The position numbers and the translations under genes were made by a program. 64,000 nt of DNA from positions 5,926,501 through 5,990,500 of the forward strand of contig NZ_WHLY01000002.1 of NCBI RefSeq assembly GCF_009296315.1. Reading direction: 5' to 3'. Below are positions 41,457-49,448 of this stretch, in pieces. This stretch comes from Salmonirosea aquatica (lineage in GTDB: Bacteria; Bacteroidota; Bacteroidia; Cytophagales; Spirosomataceae). Position 1 is the first letter of the stretch; every line of letters begins with the position of its first letter. The notes beneath the pieces were generated by a model. That model worked only from the letters and a program-made list of their open reading frames with translations, did no database searches and was not told where the DNA came from.

Positions 41457-41484
41457 GCCGATGCCGGGGGGCATCGGCTTTTTT
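41457..41484 (+). terminator. Intrinsic terminator after the integrase relic
   Basis: A 9-bp stem GCCGATGCC / GGCATCGGC with loop GGGG and a following T6 run. It ends transcription from the integrase side. Between 41363 and 41705 I see no gene, only this hairpin and the GTCTTACA repeats. Confidence 0.85.
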
Positions 41485-41600
41485 GTTTTTTAAATTCCAG
41501 GTTAATTTATGAACAAAATGCATGAAGTAGTCAACGTTACTACTTTCACAGGTTTTACCCGTTGCATCGCTTGGAGGGGCTCTTTGTACTTTCATAGGAG

Positions 41601-41673
41601 GTCTTACATGATGTAAGGCCTATAGTTAGTGAATTTTCGGGCATGTAAGACATTTGCTTAATTTTGTCTTACA
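41601..41673. repeat. Three copies of GTCTTACA upstream of an orphan gene
   Basis: GTCTTACA occurs at 41601-41608 and 41666-41673, and inverted at 41644-41651; the first is also half of the palindrome CTTACATGATGTAAG (41603-41617). All lie within 105 bp of the start at 41706. The arrangement looks like operator half-sites, but no regulator gene is next to it. Confidence 0.5.
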
Positions 41674-41705
41674 CAACATAATGTCAGATTATAGAACAAG
41701 AATAA

Positions 41706-42116
41706 ATGACGATAGAAGACCTTATCCGGCTAAGTGGCGATTCAACTTTATTAGCTTGGCAGTATCAAGGAGACCAACTTATGCTGACGCTTGAGTTGAG
41801 CGAGACTGATGCTACAGTGTCGTTTGCTATCAGGTCAAAGTGGTTTACTATTGATGTGCCTAACCACTCCAGTAGTGATGCATTTCGAACTTGTTATATT
41901 GAAATAGCTGAACTTAAAAATTTACTTGCTGAGACAAACGGGTTTTATGTGCCTGCAAAAGAGTTTAGTTCGTTTATGCAGGAGAAAAGAAAGAACTTGA
42001 ACTTGGCCTATGGTCTAAAATCCGACGAATACAGGTATATTCTCTCGCTCGTCAATAATAACCGTCTGGTTTCGTGTATCTTATCAGACTTAGCACATAT
42101 TGCTATACTACCTTAA
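41706..42116 (+). CDS. Orphan protein of unknown function
   Basis: 136 residues, no signal peptide and no transmembrane helix. I recognise no family. Beta strands (LLAWQYQGDQLMLTLELSE, TVSFAIRSKWFTIDVP) are followed by helices. Codon use is AT-rich compared with the flanking core genes and GGTACC is absent, both signs of recent transfer. A lipoprotein gene follows after 21 nt, and the pair may be a two-gene cargo unit. Confidence 0.55.
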   Translation: MTIEDLIRLSGDSTLLAWQYQGDQLMLTLELSETDATVSFAIRSKWFTIDVPNHSSSDAFRTCYIEIAELKNLLAETNGFYVPAKEFSSFMQEKRKNLNLAYGLKSDEYRYILSLVNNNRLVSCILSDLAHIAILP

Positions 42117-42137
42117 CATAATGCTCACTTATAAAAT

Positions 42138-42539
42138 ATGCTACCCACTCGTTATTTTAGCCTATTACTACTGGTATTATTCACCTCCAGTTGTTATTTG
42201 GGTGGTTATCATTCGATGGGTGAATTTCCGGATCGTCTTACAGCTGAACAAAAAATGCTGGAGCATCTGCTAAGTGAGTATGACGACCTTTACGGCGGGG
42301 ACTATAAACTACTTTATCAGTTTCCCGAAAAGGAGAGGGAGTTAAGGAATGCAATTTGGTACGATAAGAAGTCAGGTCGCTTAGGCGTTGAGAATGATGT
42401 CTACAGCGGGCCTTGTTGCGTCTGGGTGAATGTCGATCGAGCCGTTTTAGAGGACTTGGTAGCCGCGAAGAAAGGGATTTTATATGCTGATTCATTGAGT
42501 GATCGTATTCATCCTGATCTAGGCCCTTGCCGCTACTGA
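42138..42539 (+). CDS. Small lipoprotein, unknown function
   Basis: 133 residues with a lipoprotein signal SLLLLVLFTSSC (Cys19). The mature part is acidic and ends with DLGPCRY; a CC pair (SGPCCVWVN) is present. No family recognised. Base composition is AT-rich like the gene before it. It lies in the decayed island with no mobility gene on the same strand nearby. Confidence 0.6.
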   Translation: MLPTRYFSLLLLVLFTSSCYLGGYHSMGEFPDRLTAEQKMLEHLLSEYDDLYGGDYKLLYQFPEKERELRNAIWYDKKSGRLGVENDVYSGPCCVWVNVDRAVLEDLVAAKKGILYADSLSDRIHPDLGPCRY

Positions 42540-42623
42540 TTTTTATACAAATTCTAGGAATCTGAATTATCTGCTTTTCACTTCGCTTCTGGAAGAGTCT
42601 CGAACAGAATCACGATTATAGGG

Positions 42624-42848
42624 CTACTTGTTGAGCTTATTATAGAGATGTTTGCTTAGATGCCAACTCATTATTAGACTGTAGGCTATCAGCTTACCTG
42701 GCAGTAAAATAGCTTTTATGAATACTAACCATCGATTGTAATCGTCGGATATACGGAATGGGTTATCAATCAAACCTCCCACCCATCCAACGTTGGTATA
42801 ATCAGGCTTAGCAGTAATTAGATGGCTTAATAGTATGGTGCTCCCCAA
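42624..42848 (-). CDS. Possible small membrane protein, start uncertain
   Basis: 74 residues from a TTG; the frame stays open upstream for about 17 more codons without an ATG, so the gene may be truncated at its 5' end. Two hydrophobic stretches (LVFIKAILLPGKLIAYSLIM and STILLSHLI) are seen. Nothing more can be said. 42849-42998 holds no other gene. Confidence 0.3.
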   Translation of the reverse strand: MGSTILLSHLITAKPDYTNVGWVGGLIDNPFRISDDYNRWLVFIKAILLPGKLIAYSLIMSWHLSKHLYNKLNK

Positions 42849-42998
42849 TAGTCGGACAGGATTTCTGTATTTTCGGGCTTGTTGGCCAAAGCCCCAAAAT
42901 TATACTTTTTCTTTCCCTTTTATTCCCCTTTCATACCAGACAGCTGGGCGGGGTGGTCTAATTTAGCGGCACACTTTTGAACCCACGGAAATTTTGCT

Positions 42999-43526
42999 TC
43001 ACAATCCCAGCTTCATGGCGGCATTGTGCCGTACAACCTGCTGGACACGGGTGTAGCGGTCGATCATCGTGCGGGTGCGGTGCTTGGTCTGCTGCATGAT
43101 CTGCGAGTCGTCGGCCCCGTTGAGCTTGGCGATCGTCACGAAGGAAGCCCGCAGCGAGTGGGCCGAGTACTCCTGGCCCAAGTAAGCCTTGGTGGTGCGG
43201 GCCACCTGCTTGTCCGACAGGCGGTCTTCTGTAACCTGATCCCCCTTGCGGATGCGCACGAACAGCGGCCCGGCCTGTCGGCCCAGCAGGGCCAGGTAGT
43301 CCTGCAAAGCCCGCACGGGGCAGGTCTCGGGATCGGGACTGAAGAACAGCGCCTTCTGCTCAGTGCGGCCGTACTGGTTGGTCTTGCTGCCCCGGTAGGA
43401 AAGCACGGCCCCCTCGCGGGTGAACTGGATGCCCTCCATATCCAGGGCCACCAGCTCCGAGCGGCGGAAGGCGCCCACGAAACCCACCAGCAGCAAGGCG
43501 CGGTCGCGCAAACCGGCGGGCGTTAA
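42999..43526 (-). pseudogene. C-terminal half of a tyrosine recombinase, cut off by an IS
   Basis: The catalytic domain is intact: GLRDRALLLVGF, arginine block GAFRRSELVAL, HSLRASF (H-x-x-R), KHRTRTMIDRYTR with the final His and Tyr nucleophile. The N-terminal half is on the far side of the IS at 44402-44827. The open frame runs 30 nt into the IS end. The recombinase type is that found on integrons-like and plasmid-borne Bacteroidota elements that process short core sites. Confidence 0.85.
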
Positions 43527-44401
43527 GAACGTGTTTGGGAATTGAGAAGTAATGAGAGCCGTGTCATCTTTGTATCGACCAAAATGCAAAGACATGACCA
43601 AACAGTTCAAAAGACTGACCGACTCTCAATGGGCTGCAATATCGCCCTTTTTACCACTCAATCGCAGACGAAGAAGCGACTTGCGCGAAGTCATAAACGC
43701 CATTCTGTGGCTCTTGCGTACTGGCTGTCAGTGGCGAAATCTGTCTGGGGAATATCCGCACTGGCAAACTGTGTACTACTATTTCGACCGCTGGAAGGCC
43801 GATGGAACGCTTGAGCGGATCAACCGCGAGCTGAACCAGTTGGACCGAAAACGGCAGGGGCGCCAGGCCTACCCCTCGGTGTTTTGTATTGACAGCCAGA
43901 GTGTTAAACTGGCTCCTATGATCTGTGCAGACCCTGGCCTTGACGCTCACAAGAAGGTCAACGGCCGCAAAAGACAGTTGCTTGTCGACACAGGCGGGCG
44001 GCTGTGGGCCGCCGATGTGCATTCGGCCAACCAAGCTGACGGCCCTGCCTCATTGCCTTTGGTAAGCGGCATTTTGTGGTATGGCGACCGGATTGAAAAG
44101 GTCTTCGGCGACCAAGCCTACGGGGGCGTTTTCGCGTGCGAATTGTCTAAGTGGGGCGTCGATTTCGAGCGAGCCTCCCGGCCCGAATCTAGTCAGGGCT
44201 TCGTGCCGGTAGCCGAGCGGTGGGTCGTGGAACGGAGCATAGGGTGGACAAATCGCACGGGCGACCCCGTTCTTCCGTCGAATCGTCAAGGATTACGAGC
44301 ACACAGTATCTTCTTCGGTTAGTTGGTTGATGCTAGCCAATATCCAGATCATGTTGCAACGAATCGAGGTAGCAAACCAAATTTAATTCCCAAACACGCT
44401 C
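43527..44401. mobile_element. IS5-family insertion sequence, 875 bp, TTAA target duplication
   Basis: The ends are 17-bp inverted repeats, GAACGTGTTTGGGAATT at the left and GAGCGTGTTTGGGAATT (inverted) at the right, 16 of 17 identical. Both ends are flanked by TTAA (43523-43526 and 44402-44405), a 4-bp target duplication. It carries one DDE transposase on the plus strand and splits a minus-strand recombinase gene. Confidence 0.92.
43594..44386 (+). CDS. IS5-family DDE transposase, C-terminus out of frame
   Basis: The start MTKQFKRLTDSQWAAISPFL and INAILWLLRTGCQWRNLS are typical of short IS5-group transposases. The DDE residues are in FCIDSQSVK, VFGDQAYGG and WVVERSIGW. After WTN (44251-44253) the frame goes on to 44322 without similarity, whereas FFRRIVKDYEHT starts at 44270 in the +1 frame and runs to a stop at 44384-44386. 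The 16 bases at 44254-44269 between the two conserved blocks look like an insertion, which would inactivate this copy unless translation shifts. Confidence 0.82.
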
Positions 44402-44827
44402 TTAAGGAATCAACCGGATCTTGTGCTTGAATTCTTCGATCTCAAAGGCGGGGGCCTGGCCGGGCTCGGTGCCCAGGGTGCGCTTGATGCCCTCCAGCAC
44501 GGTCTGCACTGTATCGTCCAGGGCCGGGTCGGGATGCTGGTTGAGCTTGTGCCACTTGCGGATGGCGGCCATCCGGCGGGAGAGCGTGGCCCAGGCGTGG
44601 CGGGTGGCCTCGTCGGCCAGGTAGGCCGCCAGTGTGGCGGAGGCCAGCGGCAGCTCGTCTAGCCCGCGCGCGGCCAGCCACTGGCGCAGCTGGTGCAGGT
44701 CCGATCGGTAGGCTCGCTGGGTATTCAAAGCGCCCTCGAGCCCGCGGGCGAAGAAAGCGGCCGTTTGGCTCGCGAGCTGTTCGCGGGTGGCCAGGGTTAA
44801 ACCGGTGAATCGGGAAATCGATGCCAT
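44402..44827 (-). pseudogene. N-terminal half of the IS-split tyrosine recombinase
   Basis: The SAM-like core-binding domain is seen (LASQTAAFFARGLEGALNTQRAYRSDLHQ, AYLADEATRHAWATLSRRMAAIRKWHK), starting at the ATG of MASISRFTG at 44827; an in-frame upstream start at 44881 adds 18 residues. It ends at KIRLIP where the IS begins. Removing the IS and one TTAA copy does not rejoin the two halves in frame: one more base is needed before LTPAGLRDRA, so a second small lesion is present at the junction. Confidence 0.75.
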
Positions 44828-44864
44828 AAGACAAAAAAAAGCAAGATAGGGAAAAATAGATAAT

Positions 44865-44993
44865 GTCCGATAAGTACACATTATCGGACGTAATAATCAA
44901 TAGTTCCCGATTTTAGTTTATCGATGGGTTGGGGCTGAGATTTCGCTGTACAAAAATTTGTTGGGGCTGAACCAGTGTACACAAATCTCAGCC
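44865..44993. repeat. Nested inverted and direct repeats upstream of the recombinase
   Basis: GTCCGATAA (44865-44873) is inverted at 44881-44889 around the 7-nt centre GTACACA, the size of a tyrosine-recombinase core site. Further out, GGCTGAGATTT (44933-44943) is inverted at 44983-44993, and TTGGGGCTGA occurs twice as a direct repeat (44929-44938 and 44961-44970). No gene is visible from 44882 to 45430; these repeats are the only structure there. Confidence 0.6.
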
Positions 44994-45430
44994 AATCCGG
45001 GATTGGCTCGGGAAATAACCAAAGCCGTGAAGCGATATTGGTGTAAAATCAAAAATATAGTGCGAAGAGGGTAGGGAGAAATAAGGCAATTTGTGTGAAA
45101 ATAGAACGTCCGTCGGAAAATGTTTGCCAGGATAGAATCGAGAAGCCGGACACGTATGAGTTCTAATGTAACTAAACAACAAAGCTGCCGACTTTGGTGA
45201 GGTAGTCTCATTTTGCTGCATACTTCACGTGCGATTTTTTGGTACTACTGACGAGTAGTGATTTAAATAACAAAAAACCTTAGGCAAATGTCTGAATCCC
45301 GAACTTAACCTATTTCCTGGCAAACGTTCAGCGATGCTTCGCCCTACTAATTTGCCCGATAAATCCCTATTGCAAAGATTCACATGAATATGAAATATTT
45401 CAGGTATATTCGTGCAAAACTTCTTCAACT

Positions 45431-46002
45431 ATGGCTTCATCACTCGACATTATCTCCGCGTCGGGTTGGGGATTCCCCACCCACGACCTTATTCTGCAGG
45501 CCCGCCGTAAGCTTCCCCGCAATCAGGTCGACCGGATCGCAATTCTGGGGGGACTGACCAAGAAGGAGATGGCCCGTATCCTGGGCGTCACCGAACGTAA
45601 CCTGTACAACCAGCACCAGGGTGATTTGTCGGTGCCCCTCTCCGAACGACTGCTGCTCCTGGAGAAGCTGTTTCAGCATGGACTGGCCGTTTTCGATGGC
45701 CGGCGGGAGGCTTTCTTCCAGTGGCTGCGCGCACCCCTGGCCGAGTTAGCTACGCCCGAAGTGGGCTTTGCGGCTCCCTCAACTCTGTACAGTAGCCCAC
45801 CCATTCAGGAAATGGGCACTAAGGAATCCCCCCCTGATTTGACTAAGGCGGCTGCCGCCCGTCGCACCCGCCTGCAACAGCGACCAGCTGCGGCTACCCA
45901 ACCGCCGTCCTATCCCACCCCCTGTCCCTGTTGGACACCATCACCGGCTATAAGCTGGTCGATAATGTTTTCATTCGGATGGAAGCGGGTGTGTTCAGTT
46001 AG
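45431..46002 (+). CDS. Xre/ParS-type antitoxin, frame broken at a C5 run
   Basis: The N-terminal part carries the Xre-like HTH of RES-partner antitoxins (LTKKEMARILGVTERNLYNQHQG, LSERLLLLEKLFQHGLAVF). The family's C-terminal toxin-binding block (PLSLLDTITGYKLVDNVF, IRMEAGVFS) is encoded one frame off, after the five Cs at 45918-45922; one added C gives 190 residues ending at TAG 46000-46002, immediately before the toxin ATG. In the given frame the ORF runs to 46006 with a non-conserved, proline-rich tail. Because a free RES toxin would be harmful, an intact antitoxin is the more likely truth. Confidence 0.8.
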
Positions 46003-46476
46003 ATGAAACTTTACCGTATTCTCAAAGAACCTTACTGGCATGACCCGCTTTCGGTGGTGGGGGCTGAAATTGCCGGGGGCCGCTGGAACCCGCCGGGCCA
46101 GGGTATTCTCTACACGGCAAGCTCACCCGAATTGGCGCTTCTGGAAACGCTGGTACATTTTCCCCATGTACCCTACGATCAGCTGCCCCGTCTGCGGGTA
46201 TTCACCCTTGAAATACCAGAGGGTGAAATCCGGTGGATCTATCCCGAACTGCTGCCCGACGAGTGGGCCGAACCGACTGCGCTGCCACTTACCCAGCGTA
46301 TTTTCAGCGAGTGGCTGCATGAGCCCCTGGACCTGGGACTGGGCGTTCCCTCGGCTGTGGTCGACATCTCCTACAACGTTTTGCTGCATCCCCGGCACGC
46401 GCTGTATCCGAAGATTGAGGTGATTGGGCAGCAGGATCTCATTCTGGATCAGCGCCTGTGGAATATTTCCAAGTAA
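46003..46476 (+). CDS. RES-domain toxin
   Basis: 157 residues, the usual size. The RES fold is shown by MKLYRILKEPYW, GAEIAGGRWNPPGQGILYTA (conserved Arg and Trp), SPELALLETLVHF (conserved Glu), VDISYNVLLHPRHALYPKIEV and DLILDQRLW. Characterised relatives deplete NAD+. It is directly downstream of its Xre/ParS antitoxin, so the two form a type II toxin-antitoxin unit, here on the decayed island. Confidence 0.9.
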   Translation: MKLYRILKEPYWHDPLSVVGAEIAGGRWNPPGQGILYTASSPELALLETLVHFPHVPYDQLPRLRVFTLEIPEGEIRWIYPELLPDEWAEPTALPLTQRIFSEWLHEPLDLGLGVPSAVVDISYNVLLHPRHALYPKIEVIGQQDLILDQRLWNISK

Positions 46477-46895
46477 TGAGTGAAAAGTTGAATGATGGAG
46501 TGTGGGGAGGAAACATTTTAATCAAGAACAATGAACAAAATCATTGACGCACCATGGGTAAATGCAGGCGGGGAGATAGTCGGCGCCCGTTTTTTCTCAG
46601 CCCGGATATGGTAATGACCGAACTGAAGAACCAGTTAAATCCAGAAAAGAAGTTTATTGCTAAGGGATTTCCAAACATCTCCTCCGATCAAAGTCGGACT
46701 GCATCGGTGAGGAACGGCTTATTATTAAATTCGGTGTCAGGGAAAAATGAGCCGGGTCAGCCTTCATGGCAAAAAGTTGAGGAATAAGGGAGCGGACGAT
46801 CTGTACCTGAATGGTTGCGGTACACGGGCAGCTAATCAAAATGAAAAACAGGTAGGCACTGAATATTTCCACAAATTATTAAGGTAGAAAAATCT
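46477..46895. other. Gene-free stretch at the right end of the island
   Basis: No convincing gene, RNA or hairpin is visible. Short open frames lack family-like features. The right junction of the tRNA-Ser island should lie in or near here, but I could not find a second copy of the tRNA 3' end. Confidence 0.5.
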
Positions 46896-47828
46896 TTATT
46901 CGGAATAAACCTCCGGCATTTCCGAAGCATAGGAAAAGAATTCAATCGCCTCTAAATCCCGCAGAAACTCACGGTACTGCCCCTCGCTCATAGTGCGAAC
47001 GGGCAGGCGGAACGACCCGCAGTCCAGGCCCATCGCCTTCATGTAGGCTTTACCCACCGAAATGCCTCCATACTTGCCCAGTAGGTTCACGATGGCGATG
47101 GATTTTTCCTGCCATCTTCGGGCTTCCGTCAGGTCACCCGCGTCGAAAGCGGCTATCAGATGGTGGTAAAGCGGCGCGGCGTAGTTGAAGGTACTGCCCA
47201 CGCCGCCGCGTGCGCCCATCGCCATGCCGCCCAGGAACACCTCGTCCCAGCCCCAGAGGATATCGTAGGTACCCCCGCCGTAGTTGAGGCATTGGTTGTA
47301 TTCCATCATATCGTGGTGGGTGTACTTGATGCCCGCGAAGTTGGACATCTGACCGTCCAGGTTCTCCAAAAGCTGCACCATGGACACATTCACGCCCGTC
47401 AGGACGGGAATGTGGTAGAAATACACGGCAGTATTGGGTATGGCCTGACCTACTTCACGGCAGATTTGGGCGAGGGTTTCGGCACTGTTTATTTTAAAAT
47501 AATGCGGGGCAAGGATCGCCACGGCGTGGTAGCCGCACTCCGCCGCCAGCTGCGCCAGCTGCTGCATTTCGGCCACCGAGTTGCCGCCCACCATCGCAAT
47601 CTTCAGCAGGTCTTTTTCCGAAGTGCAGCCCCAGGCTTCGATGACGGCCCGCTTTTCCTCGTAGGTCAGCGACACGCCCTCGCCCGTCGAACCCACCACA
47701 AAAGCACCTTTGATCCCATTATGGGCCAGCATTTTAGCGTATCGCGGCACAATGGAGAGGTTTAGGCTGCCGTCGGCGTGCATAGGGGTGAAGGGGGCGG
47801 CCACGAGGCCTTCGATTTTTTGGATCAT
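46896..47828 (-). CDS. nanA: N-acetylneuraminate lyase
   Basis: 310 residues. A DapA-superfamily barrel with the carboxylate loop GSTGE (46-50), catalytic Tyr138 in YFYHIPVLTGV and Schiff-base Lys168 in GIKYTHHD. The YH-IP-LTGV and GIKYT patterns are those of sialic-acid lyases rather than DapA. It splits Neu5Ac to ManNAc and pyruvate in the cytoplasm. It is the last gene of the minus-strand operon that starts with susC, 4 nt after nanS. Confidence 0.93.
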   Translation of the reverse strand: MIQKIEGLVAAPFTPMHADGSLNLSIVPRYAKMLAHNGIKGAFVVGSTGEGVSLTYEEKRAVIEAWGCTSEKDLLKIAMVGGNSVAEMQQLAQLAAECGYHAVAILAPHYFKINSAETLAQICREVGQAIPNTAVYFYHIPVLTGVNVSMVQLLENLDGQMSNFAGIKYTHHDMMEYNQCLNYGGGTYDILWGWDEVFLGGMAMGARGGVGSTFNYAAPLYHHLIAAFDAGDLTEARRWQEKSIAIVNLLGKYGGISVGKAYMKAMGLDCGSFRLPVRTMSEGQYREFLRDLEAIEFFSYASEMPEVYSE

Positions 47829-47832
47829 GATA

Positions 47833-49446
47833 TTAGTGTTTGATTGATTGGTCGATTTTCATTTGAAAGGTAGAGGCGGGAAGCCCTGCGGCATTTTGCA
47901 GATTTCCTCCGCTGAAAGGCTGCCAGCCGTAGAGAACCCGCTGCCAATGGCCGCTTTGCGGGTTTGTAATGAAAACATTTTTCCCCGAGATAATCGCTTC
48001 TGCCGGATGACGAACGCCCGCTGCATCTTCTAATTCGAAGCCGGCCAGGGGTTGGTCGTTTTGGGTCCTCAGTCCTTTGGCGGCATCCTTGAAGGTCAGC
48101 ACCAAACGGTTGCCCTGCTGCTGAATCTTTTGGAGAGAAGGCCCGCGGGCGGCAACTTTTTTTCTGTAGGTTCCAGCCAGCGCCACGCGGGCCAGCCGCT
48201 TCCCCACGGTCTTTTTGTCGGTCGGGTGGACGTCCGATGGGTGGCCGACGTCGCTGGTGACGGCCATGGCCACGTTCGGAATCCTCTCAGCCATGCGCCG
48301 CTGGCTATCCCGAAACTCCGGCCAATACTCCGAGCGATAGCCTTTTTCGGTACCGATGGAGGAAAGTTGGCAAAAGTAAAAGGGGAAAGCGCCTTGTCCC
48401 CATTGCGCCCGCCAATCACGTACTAACGCCGGAAAAAGTTGCTCGTGCTGCTGCGTCCGCCGCAGACTTAACGCGTTGCTTTCGCCCTGGTACCAGAGGA
48501 CGCCGCGAATGGGCAACCCAAGCAGTGACTCAATGCCCGCCCGGTACAAAAATCCGGGTTTGAATGGATGGTTGATGCCCAGTGAATCGCCGGGGAGTGT
48601 GGAGCCGCCCACCAGTAAACTGTCCAGATTCTGATGGCCGCGCTCACGGCACCAGGGTTCCAGGCTCTCGTTGGCAAACCAGTTGCCCCGGAAAATGGGT
48701 TTAAGTTCCGCCTGGCCCGATACGACGGCTTCCGGGCGCAGCCAGGCTTCGGCGGGTGAGCCGCCCACCGCGACGGTAATGAGGCCGACCGGTACACCCG
48801 TTTCACGCTGAACCATTTGCCCGAAGTAAAACCCCACCGCCGAGAAATTGCGCGCGCTGGTCGAATCAGCGGCTTCCCACCCACTTGGTCGATAAAAGTT
48901 TTCGGGTCGCAGGTTCGGAATTTCTTCGACTTTATAAGGCACGTTGTACACCGACACGCTCGGCTGCCAATTAAGCAGTCCCAGGTTTGCGTTGGCAGCA
49001 CTTTTTAAGGCGGCTGCCGCGAAACGGTCGTCTTTCAGCATAAAAGCCATGTTGGATTGCCCGGCGCACACCCAGACATCGCCGATAAGTACATTGGTCA
49101 GTGTCAGCGTGTCACCCTGGGAAATAATGCGCAAAATTTGCGGTTTGGCGTTGGCTCCCTGCGCTGTCAGCGTTATCTGCCAAGTGGAATCGGCGGCAAC
49201 ACGGGTTTGGCTTTTGTTCCTTTTCTGTCCCTTTCGTCCCGAATCAGTGGGATTGAACAGCCGTATGGATACGGCCGCACCCGGTGCGGCTTTACCATAA
49301 ATCCTTAGGGGCTGGTCGCGCTGCAACACCATGCCCGAACCGAACACGTCCGCTAATTTCAGCGGCGTTTGCGCATTTGCCTGAACAGGGGTTATGACCC
49401 GAAAGGCCCAGAAAATCAGTACACTGATAACTTGCTTCATAAGCAT
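47833..49446 (-). CDS. nanS: Sialate 9-O-acetylesterase
   Basis: 537 residues from ATG 49446 (49440 is also possible). A signal peptide covers MKQVISVLIFWAFRVITPVQANA. The SGNH esterase residues are GQSNM (serine) and DVHPTDK (Asp and His), with VGGSPAEAWL and VLWYQGESNA in between, which match sialate O-acetylesterases. It would remove O-acetyl groups from sialic acid in the periplasm so that sialidase and lyase can act. The start lies 2 nt after the hexosaminidase stop. Confidence 0.88.
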   Translation of the reverse strand: MLMKQVISVLIFWAFRVITPVQANAQTPLKLADVFGSGMVLQRDQPLRIYGKAAPGAAVSIRLFNPTDSGRKGQKRNKSQTRVAADSTWQITLTAQGANAKPQILRIISQGDTLTLTNVLIGDVWVCAGQSNMAFMLKDDRFAAAALKSAANANLGLLNWQPSVSVYNVPYKVEEIPNLRPENFYRPSGWEAADSTSARNFSAVGFYFGQMVQRETGVPVGLITVAVGGSPAEAWLRPEAVVSGQAELKPIFRGNWFANESLEPWCRERGHQNLDSLLVGGSTLPGDSLGINHPFKPGFLYRAGIESLLGLPIRGVLWYQGESNALSLRRTQQHEQLFPALVRDWRAQWGQGAFPFYFCQLSSIGTEKGYRSEYWPEFRDSQRRMAERIPNVAMAVTSDVGHPSDVHPTDKKTVGKRLARVALAGTYRKKVAARGPSLQKIQQQGNRLVLTFKDAAKGLRTQNDQPLAGFELEDAAGVRHPAEAIISGKNVFITNPQSGHWQRVLYGWQPFSGGNLQNAAGLPASTFQMKIDQSIKH

Positions 49447-49448
49447 AA

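Noticed and set aside
46554-46787. A 77-codon frame beside the toxin gene
   Set aside because: No ribosome site, no family features and unusual composition; probably chance.
46477-46895. Right attachment copy of the tRNA-Ser 3' end
   Set aside because: I searched for CTCTTCCTCTCTGCA-like sequence and found none, so the island's right end is not defined.
46896-47828. The lyase as a second dapA
   Set aside because: The YFYHIP and GIKYTHHD blocks and the sialic-acid operon favour N-acetylneuraminate lyase.
48096-49001. Long frames antisense or alternate within nanS
   Set aside because: They are Arg/Pro/Ser-rich shadows of the esterase frame.
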